Part shown: in pieces, positions 9,955-19,442 of the stretch
How the letters are laid out: the number at the start of each line of letters is the position of its first letter
Position numbering within the stretch: position 1 is the first letter of the stretch
Assembly: GCA_026994225.1 (NCBI GenBank)
Contig: JALWRI010000081.1
Location: forward strand, 1 to 60,077
From: Gammaproteobacteria bacterium
GTDB taxonomy: Bacteria; Pseudomonadota; Gammaproteobacteria; GRL18
Reading direction: 5' to 3'
Length of the DNA stretch: 60,077 nt
Position numbers and translations under genes: made by a program
Notes under the pieces: generated by a model
Database searches by the model: none
Told to the model about the DNA's origin: nothing
Seen by the model: the letters and a program-made list of their open reading frames with translations, nothing else

Positions 9955-10797
9955 ATGCCACACATCACTACTAAAAAAAAGACGATCCTTATCACCGGCT
10001 GCTCCACCGGTATTGGTTTTTATTGTGCTAAAACCTTACATCAGCAAGGCTATCAGGTAATAGCCACTGCTCGTAAGGAAAAAGATATAAAAAAACTGAA
10101 ACAATTAGGGTTATACAGCTTACAACTTGATCTTAATCATAGCCATTCTATACAGCAAGCAATACACGATACACTCGATATAACACAGGGTTCATTATAT
10201 GCCTTATTCAATAATGGTGCGTATGGACAAGCCGGAGCAGTAGAAGATTTAAGTCGGGATGTTTTACGCCAACAATTTGAAACCAATCTCTTTGGCACAC
10301 AAGAACTAACCAACCTTGTAGTACCTATTATGCGACAACAAGGATATGGACGCATTATTCATAATAGTTCTGTTTTAGGATTGGTTGCTTTAGCTTTTCG
10401 TGGCGCATATAACGCATCCAAATATGCTTTAGAAGGTTTAGCTGATACACAACGCCTGGAATTACGTGGTACTAATATCTATATATCACTTATTGAACCT
10501 GGCCCAATACTCAGTGATTTTAGAAAAAATTCATTAAAAGCCCTACAAAATAATATTAATATACAAGACAGCGTTTATGCAGAGCAATATCAAAAAACCT
10601 TAGAACGATTACAAAAAGAAGGAGCGGCAGTACCTTTTACCCTGCCGCCTGATGCGGTGTATAAAAAACTATTGCACGCATTAGAGAACAAGCACCCTAA
10701 AGCACGCTACTATGTAACGTTTCCTACTTACTTATTTGGCTTTTTACGCCGCATATTATCAACAAAAAGGTTAGATAAAATATTAGCTAAAATTTAG
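9955..10797 (+). CDS. Short-chain dehydrogenase/reductase
   Basis: Classical SDR, 280 residues. The nucleotide-binding motif TGCSTGIG is at residues 14-21, the catalytic residues are Asn111, Ser139, Tyr152 and Lys156 (YNASK), and the PG motif after the active site is present (SLIEPGPILSDF). The sequence style resembles the YbbO group of SDR oxidoreductases, but the substrate is not known. It stands alone: the stator genes diverge on its left and a decayed gene follows. No clear ribosome binding site precedes the ATG. Confidence 0.85.
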   Translation: MPHITTKKKTILITGCSTGIGFYCAKTLHQQGYQVIATARKEKDIKKLKQLGLYSLQLDLNHSHSIQQAIHDTLDITQGSLYALFNNGAYGQAGAVEDLSRDVLRQQFETNLFGTQELTNLVVPIMRQQGYGRIIHNSSVLGLVALAFRGAYNASKYALEGLADTQRLELRGTNIYISLIEPGPILSDFRKNSLKALQNNINIQDSVYAEQYQKTLERLQKEGAAVPFTLPPDAVYKKLLHALENKHPKARYYVTFPTYLFGFLRRILSTKRLDKILAKI

Positions 10798-10820
10798 TTT
10801 TCATAATACTATGGGGAAAA

Positions 10821-11158
10821 ATGATATTGACTACCTGCACTTTTTGCCAGCATACTAACTTTACAACATTGTATACTGCCACCGATTTTGATACGGGGGA
10901 ACAGTCTTTCGTATTACAACAATGTAGCTATTATGATATTAATTATTATAGATTATTCCCCTCATCCCCTAATCTATTATATCAATTTTAAAAAAAAGTA
11001 TTTCAAAAGAAGATAAACCTCATATATTCTATACCTTATTTCATGTTATATTGGCTATTCTATTGACACCTATTGCTTTTATTGAGTACTTTTATAGTGC
11101 TTTTAAAGATAAAGGTTGTTATCTTAATTTGATTTATAGAAAAACTGATATTTCATAA
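10821..11158 (+). pseudogene. Decayed methyltransferase (two out-of-frame ends)
   Basis: This 371-base stretch between genes holds both ends of a methyltransferase without its middle. The 5' part (from ATG 10821) reads CTFCQH, then a DFDTGEQSF block and QQC, like the N-terminal zinc-binding segment found before some class I SAM methyltransferase domains, and stops at a TAA near 10990. A second frame, stopping at TAA 11156-11158, reads LLTPIAFIEYFYSAFKDKG and ends YLNLIYRKTDIS, like the C-terminus of such an enzyme. The SAM-binding core is missing. It lies directly before a glycosyltransferase, a normal setting for a glycan-modifying methyltransferase. Confidence 0.6.
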
Positions 11159-11168
11159 TCATAACTTA

Positions 11169-11939
11169 ATGGTAACCAATATAATCATGCTGAATGATAA
11201 AAAAATTATTGTTGTAATGCCTGCATATAATGCAGAAAACACCCTGGAAAAAACATATCAAGCATTACCCCATAATATTATTGATGATGTTATTTTAGTT
11301 GATGATTGCAGTACGGATAATACGGCTGAAAAGGCTAAATTATTAGGTATCAAGCATGTTATACAACATGAAAAAAATGTAGGTTATGGTGGCAACCAAA
11401 AAAATTGCTATAAAAAAGCCCTTGCTTTGAAAGCCGATATTGTCATTATGGTACATCCTGATTATCAATATACACCTAAACTCTGTGAAGCAATGGCATC
11501 ACTAATTAGTAATAATGTCTACCCTTGTGTTTTGGGTTCACGTATTTTGGGAACAGGTGCTTTAAAAGGGGGTATGCCTCTATACAAATATATAGCAAAT
11601 CGTCTGCTTACCTTCTTCCAAAATATCATATTACCTTATAAATTATCCGAATATCATACCGGGTATCGGGCATTTTCTCGTGAATTACTTGAAAAATTAC
11701 CATTAGAAAATAATGATGATGATTTTATCTTTGATAATCAAATGCTGTTACAAATAATTGGTGCTGGTTATCAAATTGGTGAAATCACCTGCCCTACATT
11801 ATATATGGAAGATTCTTCCTCTATTAACTTAATCCGTTCAAGTAAATACGGGTTACTCGTTCTTTTATCAACTATTGAATATAAACTAGCAAAATGGAAA
11901 CTGATTAAAAGCAATCATTATTTTATCTCAGGCAAATAA
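11169..11939 (+). CDS. Glycosyltransferase family 2
   Basis: GT-A fold glycosyltransferase, 256 residues, no membrane helices. The N-terminal nucleotide-sugar binding strand is IIVVMPAYNAENTLEKTY, followed by VILVDDCSTDNT. The usual acidic motif region is represented by HPDYQY near residue 100. GYRAFSRELLEKLP matches the acceptor-side region of dolichyl/polyprenyl-phosphate glycosyltransferases (DPM1-like). An in-frame ATG at 11190 gives a more usual start, and neither has a clear ribosome binding site. It is followed at once by the TMTC-like gene and a flippase-like gene, suggesting it makes a polyprenyl-phosphate sugar for the former. The donor is unknown. Confidence 0.8.
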   Translation: MVTNIIMLNDKKIIVVMPAYNAENTLEKTYQALPHNIIDDVILVDDCSTDNTAEKAKLLGIKHVIQHEKNVGYGGNQKNCYKKALALKADIVIMVHPDYQYTPKLCEAMASLISNNVYPCVLGSRILGTGALKGGMPLYKYIANRLLTFFQNIILPYKLSEYHTGYRAFSRELLEKLPLENNDDDFIFDNQMLLQIIGAGYQIGEITCPTLYMEDSSSINLIRSSKYGLLVLLSTIEYKLAKWKLIKSNHYFISGK

Positions 11940-11942
11940 ATT

Positions 11943-13799
11943 ATGTCTAATCATTTTACCTCTAAAAATATTTTTATTTATCTCCTTATTTTTATACTCA
12001 CTATTATTTGCTATCACAATTTTTACTTACAGCAATTTTTATATTGGGATGATAAAGCCTATATTATGGTAAACCCCTATATACATGGATTTACCCTGGA
12101 AAATATATCCTGGATATTCACTCATTGGGAACTTGGTAACTGGCATCCTCTTACTTCATCATTATTTGCTTTAACTTATGAACTATTTGGAGAAAATGCC
12201 GCAGCATTTAAATTTATCAATTTATGTATTCATTCATTCAACAGCTTTCTTATTTACCTTTTATTTATTATTATTCTTCGTTTCTATGATCCCCTTATTA
12301 AAGAGAATAATACCTCACTACATCTTGCAGGCATTGTTACCGGAATAGCCTTTGCCATTCATCCTTTACATGTCGAATCTGTTATCTGGATAGCTGAAAC
12401 CAAAGATACCTTAAGTACCTTTTTCTATTTACTCACTATCTACTTGTATTTAAAAAAAGACCCCCTTGACAAACATTCTTTACCTGTACTCTTTACTTTC
12501 TTTCTTGCATTATTATCCAAACCTATGGCTATTACATTGCCTGCTATACTGGTGATACTCGATCTTTATCTACTAAAAAAACCTGCCTTGTATCAGGATT
12601 TTTTTCATACTTTATGGCAAAGTATGCGGCAAAAATGGGCATTTTTTCTATTAAGTCTTTTTATTACCCTGCTTACTTTTTATACTCAAAACCTGCTTAC
12701 TTTTTTTACTCAAAAACAGAATACTGAACAAACCATACTAACAGAACGGGTAATAAATGCCTTATATGGGTTACAACATTATCTTACAGGCTTAATTTAT
12801 CCTGCTGATATTACTCCCTTTTATCCCTATTCCAATACCTTTACACCATCCATGCCTGTGGTTATTTTATTCTTCACCTTATTTATGAGTATCACGATTA
12901 TTGCTCTCAAAAGTACTCAATCCCGATTTACTCCCCTGGCCTGCGTATGGTTAACTTTTTTAATTATATTATTACCGGTTATTGGATTAGTAAAAATAGG
13001 TTATCAATCCTGGGCCGACCGATACACCTATCTATCAACAATAGGCTATTTCTTACTCTTTGGATGGATAATATTTACCCTTTTAAACCAGTTATCTAAA
13101 AATAAAAAAATACCCTTACTTTTCTTTATCATATTTATTTTTTCTCAATGGGGATATTTGACGTATCTCTACACGGATGTATGGAAAAATGATAGAACAC
13201 TATGGCTTTTTAGTAGCAGTAAATATCCCAATGCCATTGCATATCGTAATCTTGCCAGTAGCTATTATATAGAAAAAAATTACCCTGCTACTATTTATTA
13301 CGCATTACAATCTTTATCATATAACCCTGCTCATGTTACTACATTGCATATGATAGCAGATGCGTACAAAGCACTTAATAATACAGCAAAAGAATTATAT
13401 TATTATCAATTAGCCGTTACACGTAATCCTGAGTCTGGGTATGCACTGACTAAGTTAGGGGATTATTTTTATTATCAAGGCGTTCACACAAAGGCTATTT
13501 TTTATTATAATACAGCACTTAAAATCGCTGCTAATGCAGCAGATATTTATCATCCGCTACAGCGTCTCGCTTATCTTGATTATGAGCAACATCATTATCA
13601 ATCTGCTTTACAGAAGATACTGCTCGCATATCAAAAAGCACCTAAAAATTTTGGAGATCAAGATACACTACAATTAATTGCTGAATTATATTTTATTTTA
13701 CATAATCAACAGCAATTTACCCACTTTTATAAAAAATTGCGAAAAATCGCACCACATCACTCTTATATAAAATTAAGACAGCAGCATGTTAGAGAGTAA
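11943..13799 (+). CDS. TMTC-like GT-C membrane protein with TPRs (copy 1)
   Basis: 618 residues. The first about 400 residues are strongly hydrophobic with roughly 10 or more membrane helices. They carry motifs shared with two other genes in this window: WDDKAYI near residue 35, NWHPLTS, HPLHVESVIWIAETKDTLS, and WADRYTYLSTIGYF. The C-terminal 200 residues are tetratricopeptide-like repeats (for example ELYYYQLAVTRNPESGYALTKLGDYFYYQG). This architecture matches the TMTC family, whose animal members are O-mannosyltransferases; the acidic pair in WDD would be the catalytic site in a GT-C fold. A glycosyl transfer role is inference. It carries a 24-base tandem duplication (12668-12715). Confidence 0.7.
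   Translation: MSNHFTSKNIFIYLLIFILTIICYHNFYLQQFLYWDDKAYIMVNPYIHGFTLENISWIFTHWELGNWHPLTSSLFALTYELFGENAAAFKFINLCIHSFNSFLIYLLFIIILRFYDPLIKENNTSLHLAGIVTGIAFAIHPLHVESVIWIAETKDTLSTFFYLLTIYLYLKKDPLDKHSLPVLFTFFLALLSKPMAITLPAILVILDLYLLKKPALYQDFFHTLWQSMRQKWAFFLLSLFITLLTFYTQNLLTFFTQKQNTEQTILTERVINALYGLQHYLTGLIYPADITPFYPYSNTFTPSMPVVILFFTLFMSITIIALKSTQSRFTPLACVWLTFLIILLPVIGLVKIGYQSWADRYTYLSTIGYFLLFGWIIFTLLNQLSKNKKIPLLFFIIFIFSQWGYLTYLYTDVWKNDRTLWLFSSSKYPNAIAYRNLASSYYIEKNYPATIYYALQSLSYNPAHVTTLHMIADAYKALNNTAKELYYYQLAVTRNPESGYALTKLGDYFYYQGVHTKAIFYYNTALKIAANAADIYHPLQRLAYLDYEQHHYQSALQKILLAYQKAPKNFGDQDTLQLIAELYFILHNQQQFTHFYKKLRKIAPHHSYIKLRQQHVRE
12668..12715 (+). repeat. 24-base in-frame tandem duplication
   Basis: Two neighbouring 24-base units (12668-12691 and 12692-12715), both starting CCTGCTTACTTTTT and differing at one base. 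They encode LLTFYTQN followed by LLTFFTQK. The two paralogues at 22938 and 24682 lack this repeat, and their matching segment is 6-8 residues shorter. Confidence 0.85.
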
Positions 13800-13804
13800 T
13801 TGTT

Positions 13805-14722
13805 TTGAAACATAATCAATGGGTTATATTAAAAATTATTGGTACAGTGATAATATTTAGTGTTATTACTTATCTTACCGATATTCCTCATATTATTAAA
13901 ACTATAAAAAATATTCCTCCCTCAACTATTATATTAGCCCTATTACTACAATTTTTTGCTTTATTTATATACAGTATTCGATGGTGGTTACTATTTCGTG
14001 CATTATTAACCAACACCTTACATTATACGAGCGTTTGGCAATATTATTTTATCGGTGTTTTTTTCAATAATATTATTCCATCTAGTATGGGTGGAGATGT
14101 TATACGTATCTTGTATCTAAAAAAGAAAAAATTTAATTTTGATATTTTAATTAGTTCTACATTTGTAGACAGATTAATTGGATTATTAACGATTATTCTC
14201 TTTGGTACTTTTTCTGCCTATTTTGCCGGCTATCAAGAAGGTTTATATCTTTTAATCATGCTATCTATCATATTCCTTTTTGGTATCTTGTTAGTCCGTT
14301 ATAAAAAACCTTTATTACGCACACTGCTTGCATCATTATATCATATTAAAAAGCTCTCATTTTTCACTCATATTCTTAGAAAGATATTACTTTACCGTAA
14401 TAAAAAAGAATCCTTAATGTATGCTATTTTCTTATCTATTTTCGGCCAATGTATTATTCTCTTTATTTACTACCTACTTGGATTTGCTTTAGGAATTATT
14501 GTACCGTGGTATGTGTATTTTATTGCACTACCTATACAATACATTGCAGCAAGTTTACCTCTTTCTATAGGTGGTCATGGGGTACGAGAAGGTGTCATGA
14601 TTACTATTATGCTATTATATGGCGTTGATGAACAACTTGCTATTGCTCTATCTTTAAGTTATTTTTGTATTTATATACTTTGTTCTCTCCCTGGTGGATT
14701 GTTAATTCTTAAAAAACACTAA
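13805..14722 (+). CDS. Lysylphosphatidylglycerol synthase-like/flippase membrane protein
   Basis: 305 residues, polytopic, about 8 membrane helices. Motifs typical of the LPG_synthase_TM/UPF0104 (AglD/YbhN-like) family are visible: FALFIYSIRWWLLFRAL, FFNNIIPSSMGGDVIRILYL and PLSIGGHGVREGVMITIML. Related proteins are thought to move lipid-linked sugars or lipids across the membrane, and several lie next to glycosyltransferase genes as here. The start codon is TTG at 13805, five bases after the preceding gene's stop. Role in exporting the product of the two upstream genes is inference. Confidence 0.75.
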   Translation: MKHNQWVILKIIGTVIIFSVITYLTDIPHIIKTIKNIPPSTIILALLLQFFALFIYSIRWWLLFRALLTNTLHYTSVWQYYFIGVFFNNIIPSSMGGDVIRILYLKKKKFNFDILISSTFVDRLIGLLTIILFGTFSAYFAGYQEGLYLLIMLSIIFLFGILLVRYKKPLLRTLLASLYHIKKLSFFTHILRKILLYRNKKESLMYAIFLSIFGQCIILFIYYLLGFALGIIVPWYVYFIALPIQYIAASLPLSIGGHGVREGVMITIMLLYGVDEQLAIALSLSYFCIYILCSLPGGLLILKKH

Positions 14723-14731
14723 AGACCTACT

Positions 14732-14787
14732 ACCCAATGTGCTACTTCGCCCTTTAGATTACAGGATACAAACAAAGCACACTGGGT
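14732..14787. terminator. Inverted repeat between convergent genes
   Basis: Arms at 14732-14743 (ACCCAATGTGCT) and 14776-14787 (AGCACACTGGGT) pair over 12 bases, with one mismatch on the plus strand that becomes a G-U pair on the minus strand. The loop is 32 bases. It lies between the 3' ends of the flippase-like gene (plus) and clpB (minus). No clean T-run follows on the plus strand; on the minus strand a T6 run lies about 15 bases downstream. A transcription-end role is likely but not certain. Confidence 0.4.
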
Positions 14788-14800
14788 CAACTCCTCTCTA

Positions 14801-17386
14801 TTATTGAGTCTTTTTGGTTTTAAATACTAATTGCTCATTGTCCACTGTTATCTGCACTTGATCATTTGGTAGTATATGCCCTGCAAGTATTTCCTGTGCT
14901 AAAGGATTTTCTATATCTTGTTGAATAGTACGTTTTAACGGTCTTGCACCATAAACAGGATCAAAGCCTTCTCTGGCAATATATTCCAATGCCTCATTCG
15001 TTACATGCAAAGCAATATCCCGTTCTTTTAATCTATCAATTAAGCGAGTTAATTGAATTGCCGCAATACGTTGAATATGTGCCTCTACTAATGGATGAAA
15101 CACAACTAAATCATCAATACGGTTGATAAACTCTGGCCTAAAATGTGTTGCAACACTTTGCATTACCGCAGCTTTAATCGCATTATAATCATTAGCTCCC
15201 GCCATTTCTTGTATATCTTGTGAACCTAGATTAGATGTCATCACAATCACTGTATTACGAAAATCAACAGTTCGTCCTTGTCCATCCGTTAAACGACCAT
15301 CATCTAATACTTGTAATAAAATATTAAATACATCAGGGTGTGCTTTTTCTACTTCATCTAATAAAATTACGGAATAAGGCTTACGTCTTACCGCTTCGGT
15401 TAAATAACCTCCTTCATCATAGCCCACATACCCAGGGGGCGCACCAATCAAACGAGCAATAGAATGTTTTTCCATAAATTCTGACATATCCAAACGGATA
15501 ATCGCATCTTCTGTATCAAATAAAAACAATGCAAGTGTTTTAGTTAATTCCGTTTTACCCACGCCCGTAGGGCCTAAGAATAAAAAAGAACCATTAGGAC
15601 GGTTCGGATCAGAGAGTCCTGCCCGGGAACGCCGGATTGCATTAGATACCACATTAACCGCTTCATCTTGTCCCACTACTCGCTGATGTAAGGCTGTTTC
15701 CATTTGTAACAGTTTTTCTTGTTCCCCTTCTAACATTTTGGCAACGGGAATACCTGTCCATTTTGATACAACTTCTGCTACTTCCTCTTCTGTTACGGCA
15801 TTACGCAATAATTTTACTTCTTGCATTTCTGCTTGTGCTGCCATATCCAATTGTTTTTCCAGCTCAGGAATACGTCCATATTGCAATTCTGACATACGAG
15901 TTAAATCCCCAGCACGTTGTGCAATTTTTAACTCTTCACGTAACCTATCTAACTCTTCTTTAATATGTTGTGAGCCATGTAAGGCTGCTTTTTCTGATTT
16001 CCAGATTTCTTCCAAATCAGAATATTCACGACTTAATTCCTCAATTTTTTCATTTAACGCTTGCAAGCGTTTTTTAGAGGCATCATCCTCTTCTTTTTTC
16101 ATTGCTTCGCTTTCAATCTTAAGCTGAATAATATGCCGTTCTAATTTATCCATCACTTCCGGTTTAGAATCAATTTCCATCCGAATACGACTTGCTGCTT
16201 CATCTATCAGATCAATTGCTTTATCTGGTAACTGCCGATCACTAATATAACGATGTGATAAGGTTGCAGCACTAACAATCGCTGGATCGGTAATATCTAC
16301 ACCATGATGAATTTCATATTTTTCTTTTAAACCCCGTAAAATAGCAATACTGCTTTCTACATTTGGCTCATCAATCAATACTTTCTGAAAACGACGTTCT
16401 AATGCTGCATCTTTTTCAATATATTGACGATATTCATCTAGTGTAGTAGCACCTACACAATGCAATTCACCTCGTGCTAAAGCAGGCTTTAACATATTAC
16501 CGGCATCCATTGCCCCTTCTCCTTTTCCTGCACCAACCATCGTATGTAATTCATCAATAAATAAAATAATTTGTCCCTCTTGCTTGGATAAATCATTTAA
16601 TACCGCTTTTAGGCGTTCTTCAAATTCACCTCGAAATTTTGCACCAGCAATTAATGCCCCCATATCCAGAGATAAGATATGTTTATTTTTAATTCCTTCT
16701 GGTACTTCACCATTTATTACTCGTTGTGCTAAACCTTCTATGATGGCAGTTTTTCCTACTCCTGGTTCACCAATCAAAACCGGATTATTTTTAGTTCTAC
16801 GTTGCAATACCTGAATAGTGCGGCGAATTTCTTCATCCCTACCGATAACTGGATCTAATTTTCCCTGTGCTGCCCGTTCTGTTAAATCTATCGTATATTT
16901 TTCTAATGCTTGACGATTATCTTCTGCATTTTGTTCCTTTACACCTTCTCCACCACGCATACGAGCTACCGCTTCTTCAACATTCGCTTTACTTACTCCT
17001 AACGATTTAAAAATATCCCCTAATTTTCCATTATCATCGAGTGTTGCAAGTAAAAATAATTCACTGGAAATAAATTTATCTTTACGTTGTTGCGCTAATT
17101 TATCTGTTATATTTAATAATCGTGACAAATCATTAGACACATGTATATCACCCACATTACCTTGTACAGTGGGTAAGCTATCAAGTGCTTGATTAAGTTT
17201 TACATACAGGTTATCAATATTAACGCCTGCTTGCAGTAGCAAATTTCTAACTGTCCCTTTTTCTTCATTTAATAATGCCATCATTACATGCATAGGCTCG
17301 ATAAACTGATGATCTCTCCCCACAGCAAGACTTTGTGCTTCAGCTAATGCACTTTGAAATTTATATGTTAATTTATCCATCCGCAT
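14801..17386 (-). CDS. clpB: ClpB disaggregase
   Basis: Hsp100 AAA+ chaperone that rescues aggregated proteins with DnaK. 861 residues counted from ATG 17386 ([14 protein letters not shown]), the canonical start; a GTG nine bases further up is less likely because AAGG lies about 9 bases before 17386. Order: N-domain (1-150), first AAA+ module with GEPGVGKTA and [13 protein letters not shown], the long coiled-coil M-domain (about 400-530, ERRFQK to IPELEKQL), second AAA+ module with [10 protein letters not shown] and [18 protein letters not shown], and the C-terminal small domain. A heat-shock type promoter may lie upstream. Confidence 0.97.
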   Translation of the reverse strand: MRMDKLTYKFQSALAEAQSLAVGRDHQFIEPMHVMMALLNEEKGTVRNLLLQAGVNIDNLYVKLNQALDSLPTVQGNVGDIHVSNDLSRLLNITDKLAQQRKDKFISSELFLLATLDDNGKLGDIFKSLGVSKANVEEAVARMRGGEGVKEQNAEDNRQALEKYTIDLTERAAQGKLDPVIGRDEEIRRTIQVLQRRTKNNPVLIGEPGVGKTAIIEGLAQRVINGEVPEGIKNKHILSLDMGALIAGAKFRGEFEERLKAVLNDLSKQEGQIILFIDELHTMVGAGKGEGAMDAGNMLKPALARGELHCVGATTLDEYRQYIEKDAALERRFQKVLIDEPNVESSIAILRGLKEKYEIHHGVDITDPAIVSAATLSHRYISDRQLPDKAIDLIDEAASRIRMEIDSKPEVMDKLERHIIQLKIESEAMKKEEDDASKKRLQALNEKIEELSREYSDLEEIWKSEKAALHGSQHIKEELDRLREELKIAQRAGDLTRMSELQYGRIPELEKQLDMAAQAEMQEVKLLRNAVTEEEVAEVVSKWTGIPVAKMLEGEQEKLLQMETALHQRVVGQDEAVNVVSNAIRRSRAGLSDPNRPNGSFLFLGPTGVGKTELTKTLALFLFDTEDAIIRLDMSEFMEKHSIARLIGAPPGYVGYDEGGYLTEAVRRKPYSVILLDEVEKAHPDVFNILLQVLDDGRLTDGQGRTVDFRNTVIVMTSNLGSQDIQEMAGANDYNAIKAAVMQSVATHFRPEFINRIDDLVVFHPLVEAHIQRIAAIQLTRLIDRLKERDIALHVTNEALEYIAREGFDPVYGARPLKRTIQQDIENPLAQEILAGHILPNDQVQITVDNEQLVFKTKKTQ

Positions 17387-17483
17387 TACAATCACCTTAT
17401 ATTAAAAATCTATAAATAAAATAAAAACTTATATTGCTTATATTGAATGGGCAGGATGCACTATCTATATAATCTACTTATAG

Positions 17484-17512
17484 AAATTAAGGTTATTTTT
17501 AGAAAATTCAAG
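17484..17512 (-). promoter_or_regulatory. Possible heat-shock (sigma32) promoter of clpB
   Basis: On the minus strand, CTTGAA (17512-17507) followed about 14 bases later by CCTTAATTT (17492-17484). The -35 part matches the sigma32 consensus CTTGAAA well; the -10 part matches CCCCATTT only in part. It lies about 100 bases before the clpB ATG in an otherwise AT-rich gap. clpB is heat-shock controlled in many gammaproteobacteria, which raises the likelihood. Confidence 0.35.
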
Positions 17513-17593
17513 TATTTTTTACAACATATCTTATAGTAATAAAAAATCACCCTGGTATAACAGCTTGCTGCCTAATATGAGTGTGTAAGACAG

Positions 17594-18331
17594 TTATTTT
17601 TTTACTTCTAAATTGTAATCAATTAAGGTTTGTAACTGTTCTAAACAGGTTTTATAGGTGATCGCTTCTTCCCCTTTTTTAGCACTTTTACAACATTGTA
17701 ATCGGGGTAAATGGTGTAACCTGGCATGAGAACGTATAAATATTGCTTTGACAACATGTCCATAAGATTTACGATTAATGCCGTCTACATGCAAAGGAAT
17801 GATGTCTGCCTGAGATAACATCGCTAAACGTATAGCTCCCCCTTTTATTTTTTTTGCTGGTGCATCTGGTAAATGAATACCACCATAAGGAAACAAGGCA
17901 ATAATCTCTCCTTTTTTTACTGCTTTAATTGCTGCACGCATTGCTTTTTCTGGTTTTCCAGAACGTTCTACAGGAATACATCCTATTGCTTTAAATAACC
18001 ACATAGTTCCAAATCTTTCATATTGCTTTTTATCAATTAAAAAACGGACTGGTCTATGACATGCTGCAACAATAAGTACCGGATCTAAACCTGACACATG
18101 ATTTGCCACAATAATAGCTGCTCCGGTTTCAGGAAGGGGTATTTTTTCATACTCTAAACCATGATAATACTTGCAATATAAATTATTTAGTCCATCAAGG
18201 CGGTTTAACCAAACACTATTCCAATCACAATTATTAGCTTGTTCACATATTGACCAAAATTTTTTCCACGCTATCATCACTAACATCACTATAGCAAATA
18301 GTGCTATAATAACACTCCATTCAAGCTGCAT
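17594..18331 (-). CDS. 1-acyl-glycerol-3-phosphate acyltransferase family protein
   Basis: PlsC-family acyltransferase, 245 residues. One N-terminal membrane anchor (residues 5-24). The HX4D catalytic motif is NHVSGLD with His78 and Asp83, and the later motif appears as FPYGG instead of the common FPEG, with CIPVERSG before it. It transfers an acyl chain to a glycerol-phosphate or similar acceptor. Because the genome should also have a main PlsC and this copy has a changed FPEG motif, a specialised acceptor is possible. It follows def by 10 bases, as in several gammaproteobacteria. Confidence 0.8.
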   Translation of the reverse strand: MQLEWSVIIALFAIVMLVMIAWKKFWSICEQANNCDWNSVWLNRLDGLNNLYCKYYHGLEYEKIPLPETGAAIIVANHVSGLDPVLIVAACHRPVRFLIDKKQYERFGTMWLFKAIGCIPVERSGKPEKAMRAAIKAVKKGEIIALFPYGGIHLPDAPAKKIKGGAIRLAMLSQADIIPLHVDGINRKSYGHVVKAIFIRSHARLHHLPRLQCCKSAKKGEEAITYKTCLEQLQTLIDYNLEVKK

Positions 18332-18341
18332 ATTTTATTCC

Positions 18342-18848
18342 TTATTTTTTCTTATATTTTTTACGTTGAAATAAATCAGTACGGCGACTGACTAATCTAT
18401 CTAAAAATAATAATCCATCCAAATGATCTAATTCATGTTGTACTGCTCTTGCTTCATAGCCTACACAACTAAAGGTTTGCCATTTTCCCTCTACATTTTG
18501 AGCATGTACTTCAATCGCTTCTGCCCGAATAACATTACCTGTAAAATCAGGTACGGACATACATCCTTCTCGACCAATTTTCATCCCTTCCCATTTTTTT
18601 ATTTCTGGATTGATTAAAATCATACACCCATTAGACACTAATTTTGGATTTTTTGACACATCTACAATTGCAATGCGCTTAAAATAGCCAACCTGTGGCG
18701 CAGCAATCCCTACGCCTCCAGGACCTGCATACATCGTTTCTAATAAATCATTAATAAAATATTGTAAGGAGGTATCAAAATTACTGACTTCAACCGATAA
18801 CTGTTTTAAGCGTTCATCAGGATATTGTAAAATATCTAATACTGCCAT
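18342..18848 (-). CDS. def: Peptide deformylase
   Basis: Metalloenzyme that removes the formyl group from new proteins. 168 residues, typical length. All three motifs are present: GVGIAAPQ (residues 45-52), EGCMS with metal ligand Cys96, and HELDH with His138, Glu139 and His142. The C-terminus is basic (FQRKKYKKK). It is not next to fmt here; the neighbours are a GcvR-like gene upstream and an acyltransferase downstream. It may be a second deformylase, but no catalytic residue is lost. Confidence 0.93.
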   Translation of the reverse strand: MAVLDILQYPDERLKQLSVEVSNFDTSLQYFINDLLETMYAGPGGVGIAAPQVGYFKRIAIVDVSKNPKLVSNGCMILINPEIKKWEGMKIGREGCMSVPDFTGNVIRAEAIEVHAQNVEGKWQTFSCVGYEARAVQHELDHLDGLLFLDRLVSRRTDLFQRKKYKKK

Positions 18849-18875
18849 TATATTCCCTTGTCTAATAGTTCTAAA

Positions 18876-19400
18876 TTAACCTATTAAGGTATCAATATGT
18901 GAAATCCTTGTACTGATCCCATCTTTTGCTACAGCAGCATCAAGGGATTTTTGTACTTCTTCTTGCGGTGTTTCGCTATACCCTTCTATATGCATAATAT
19001 AAATAGGCTGCGCCTGACTTCCTCCTACATCAGACTCTAAATCCAGGATATTAAATCCTACCTCAACTAAAATATTGGTAACCGTTGCGACAATCCCCAT
19101 ACGATCAGCCCCATAGACACTTATTCGCATATTAGGTAATTTATGTTGATGTAATTGCCCATCAATATTTTCTATATGAATATGTAAATCCATATCATTG
19201 GCAATCTTTTGCAATAACATTTTTAATGTTTGCACATCATTTTCTGTTCGTACCATTAACATAATGGTAAAATTCCCCCCTAAACGCATCATTGATGCTT
19301 CGCCTAGGTGCGCCCCTTGTTCAAATAATAAAGTGCTTACCCGTGCAACAATTCCCACCCGATCTTTTCCGACTAAGGTTAACATAAACCATTGTGCCAT
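18876..19400 (-). CDS. GcvR-like protein with two ACT domains
   Basis: 174 residues made of two tandem ACT domains: MAQWFMLTLVGKDRVGIVAR for the first and RISVYGADRMGIVATVTNIL for the second. In E. coli GcvR binds glycine and blocks the activator GcvA of the glycine cleavage operon. Whether this one does so is not visible, since gcvA and gcvTHP are not in the window. ACT domains bind amino acids, so an amino-acid sensor role is well supported. Confidence 0.8.
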   Translation of the reverse strand: MAQWFMLTLVGKDRVGIVARVSTLLFEQGAHLGEASMMRLGGNFTIMLMVRTENDVQTLKMLLQKIANDMDLHIHIENIDGQLHQHKLPNMRISVYGADRMGIVATVTNILVEVGFNILDLESDVGGSQAQPIYIMHIEGYSETPQEEVQKSLDAAVAKDGISTRISHIDTLIG

Positions 19401-19442
19401 CTTTTATTCCTTTTTATTCAACCAATTAACCATTATTGATGC

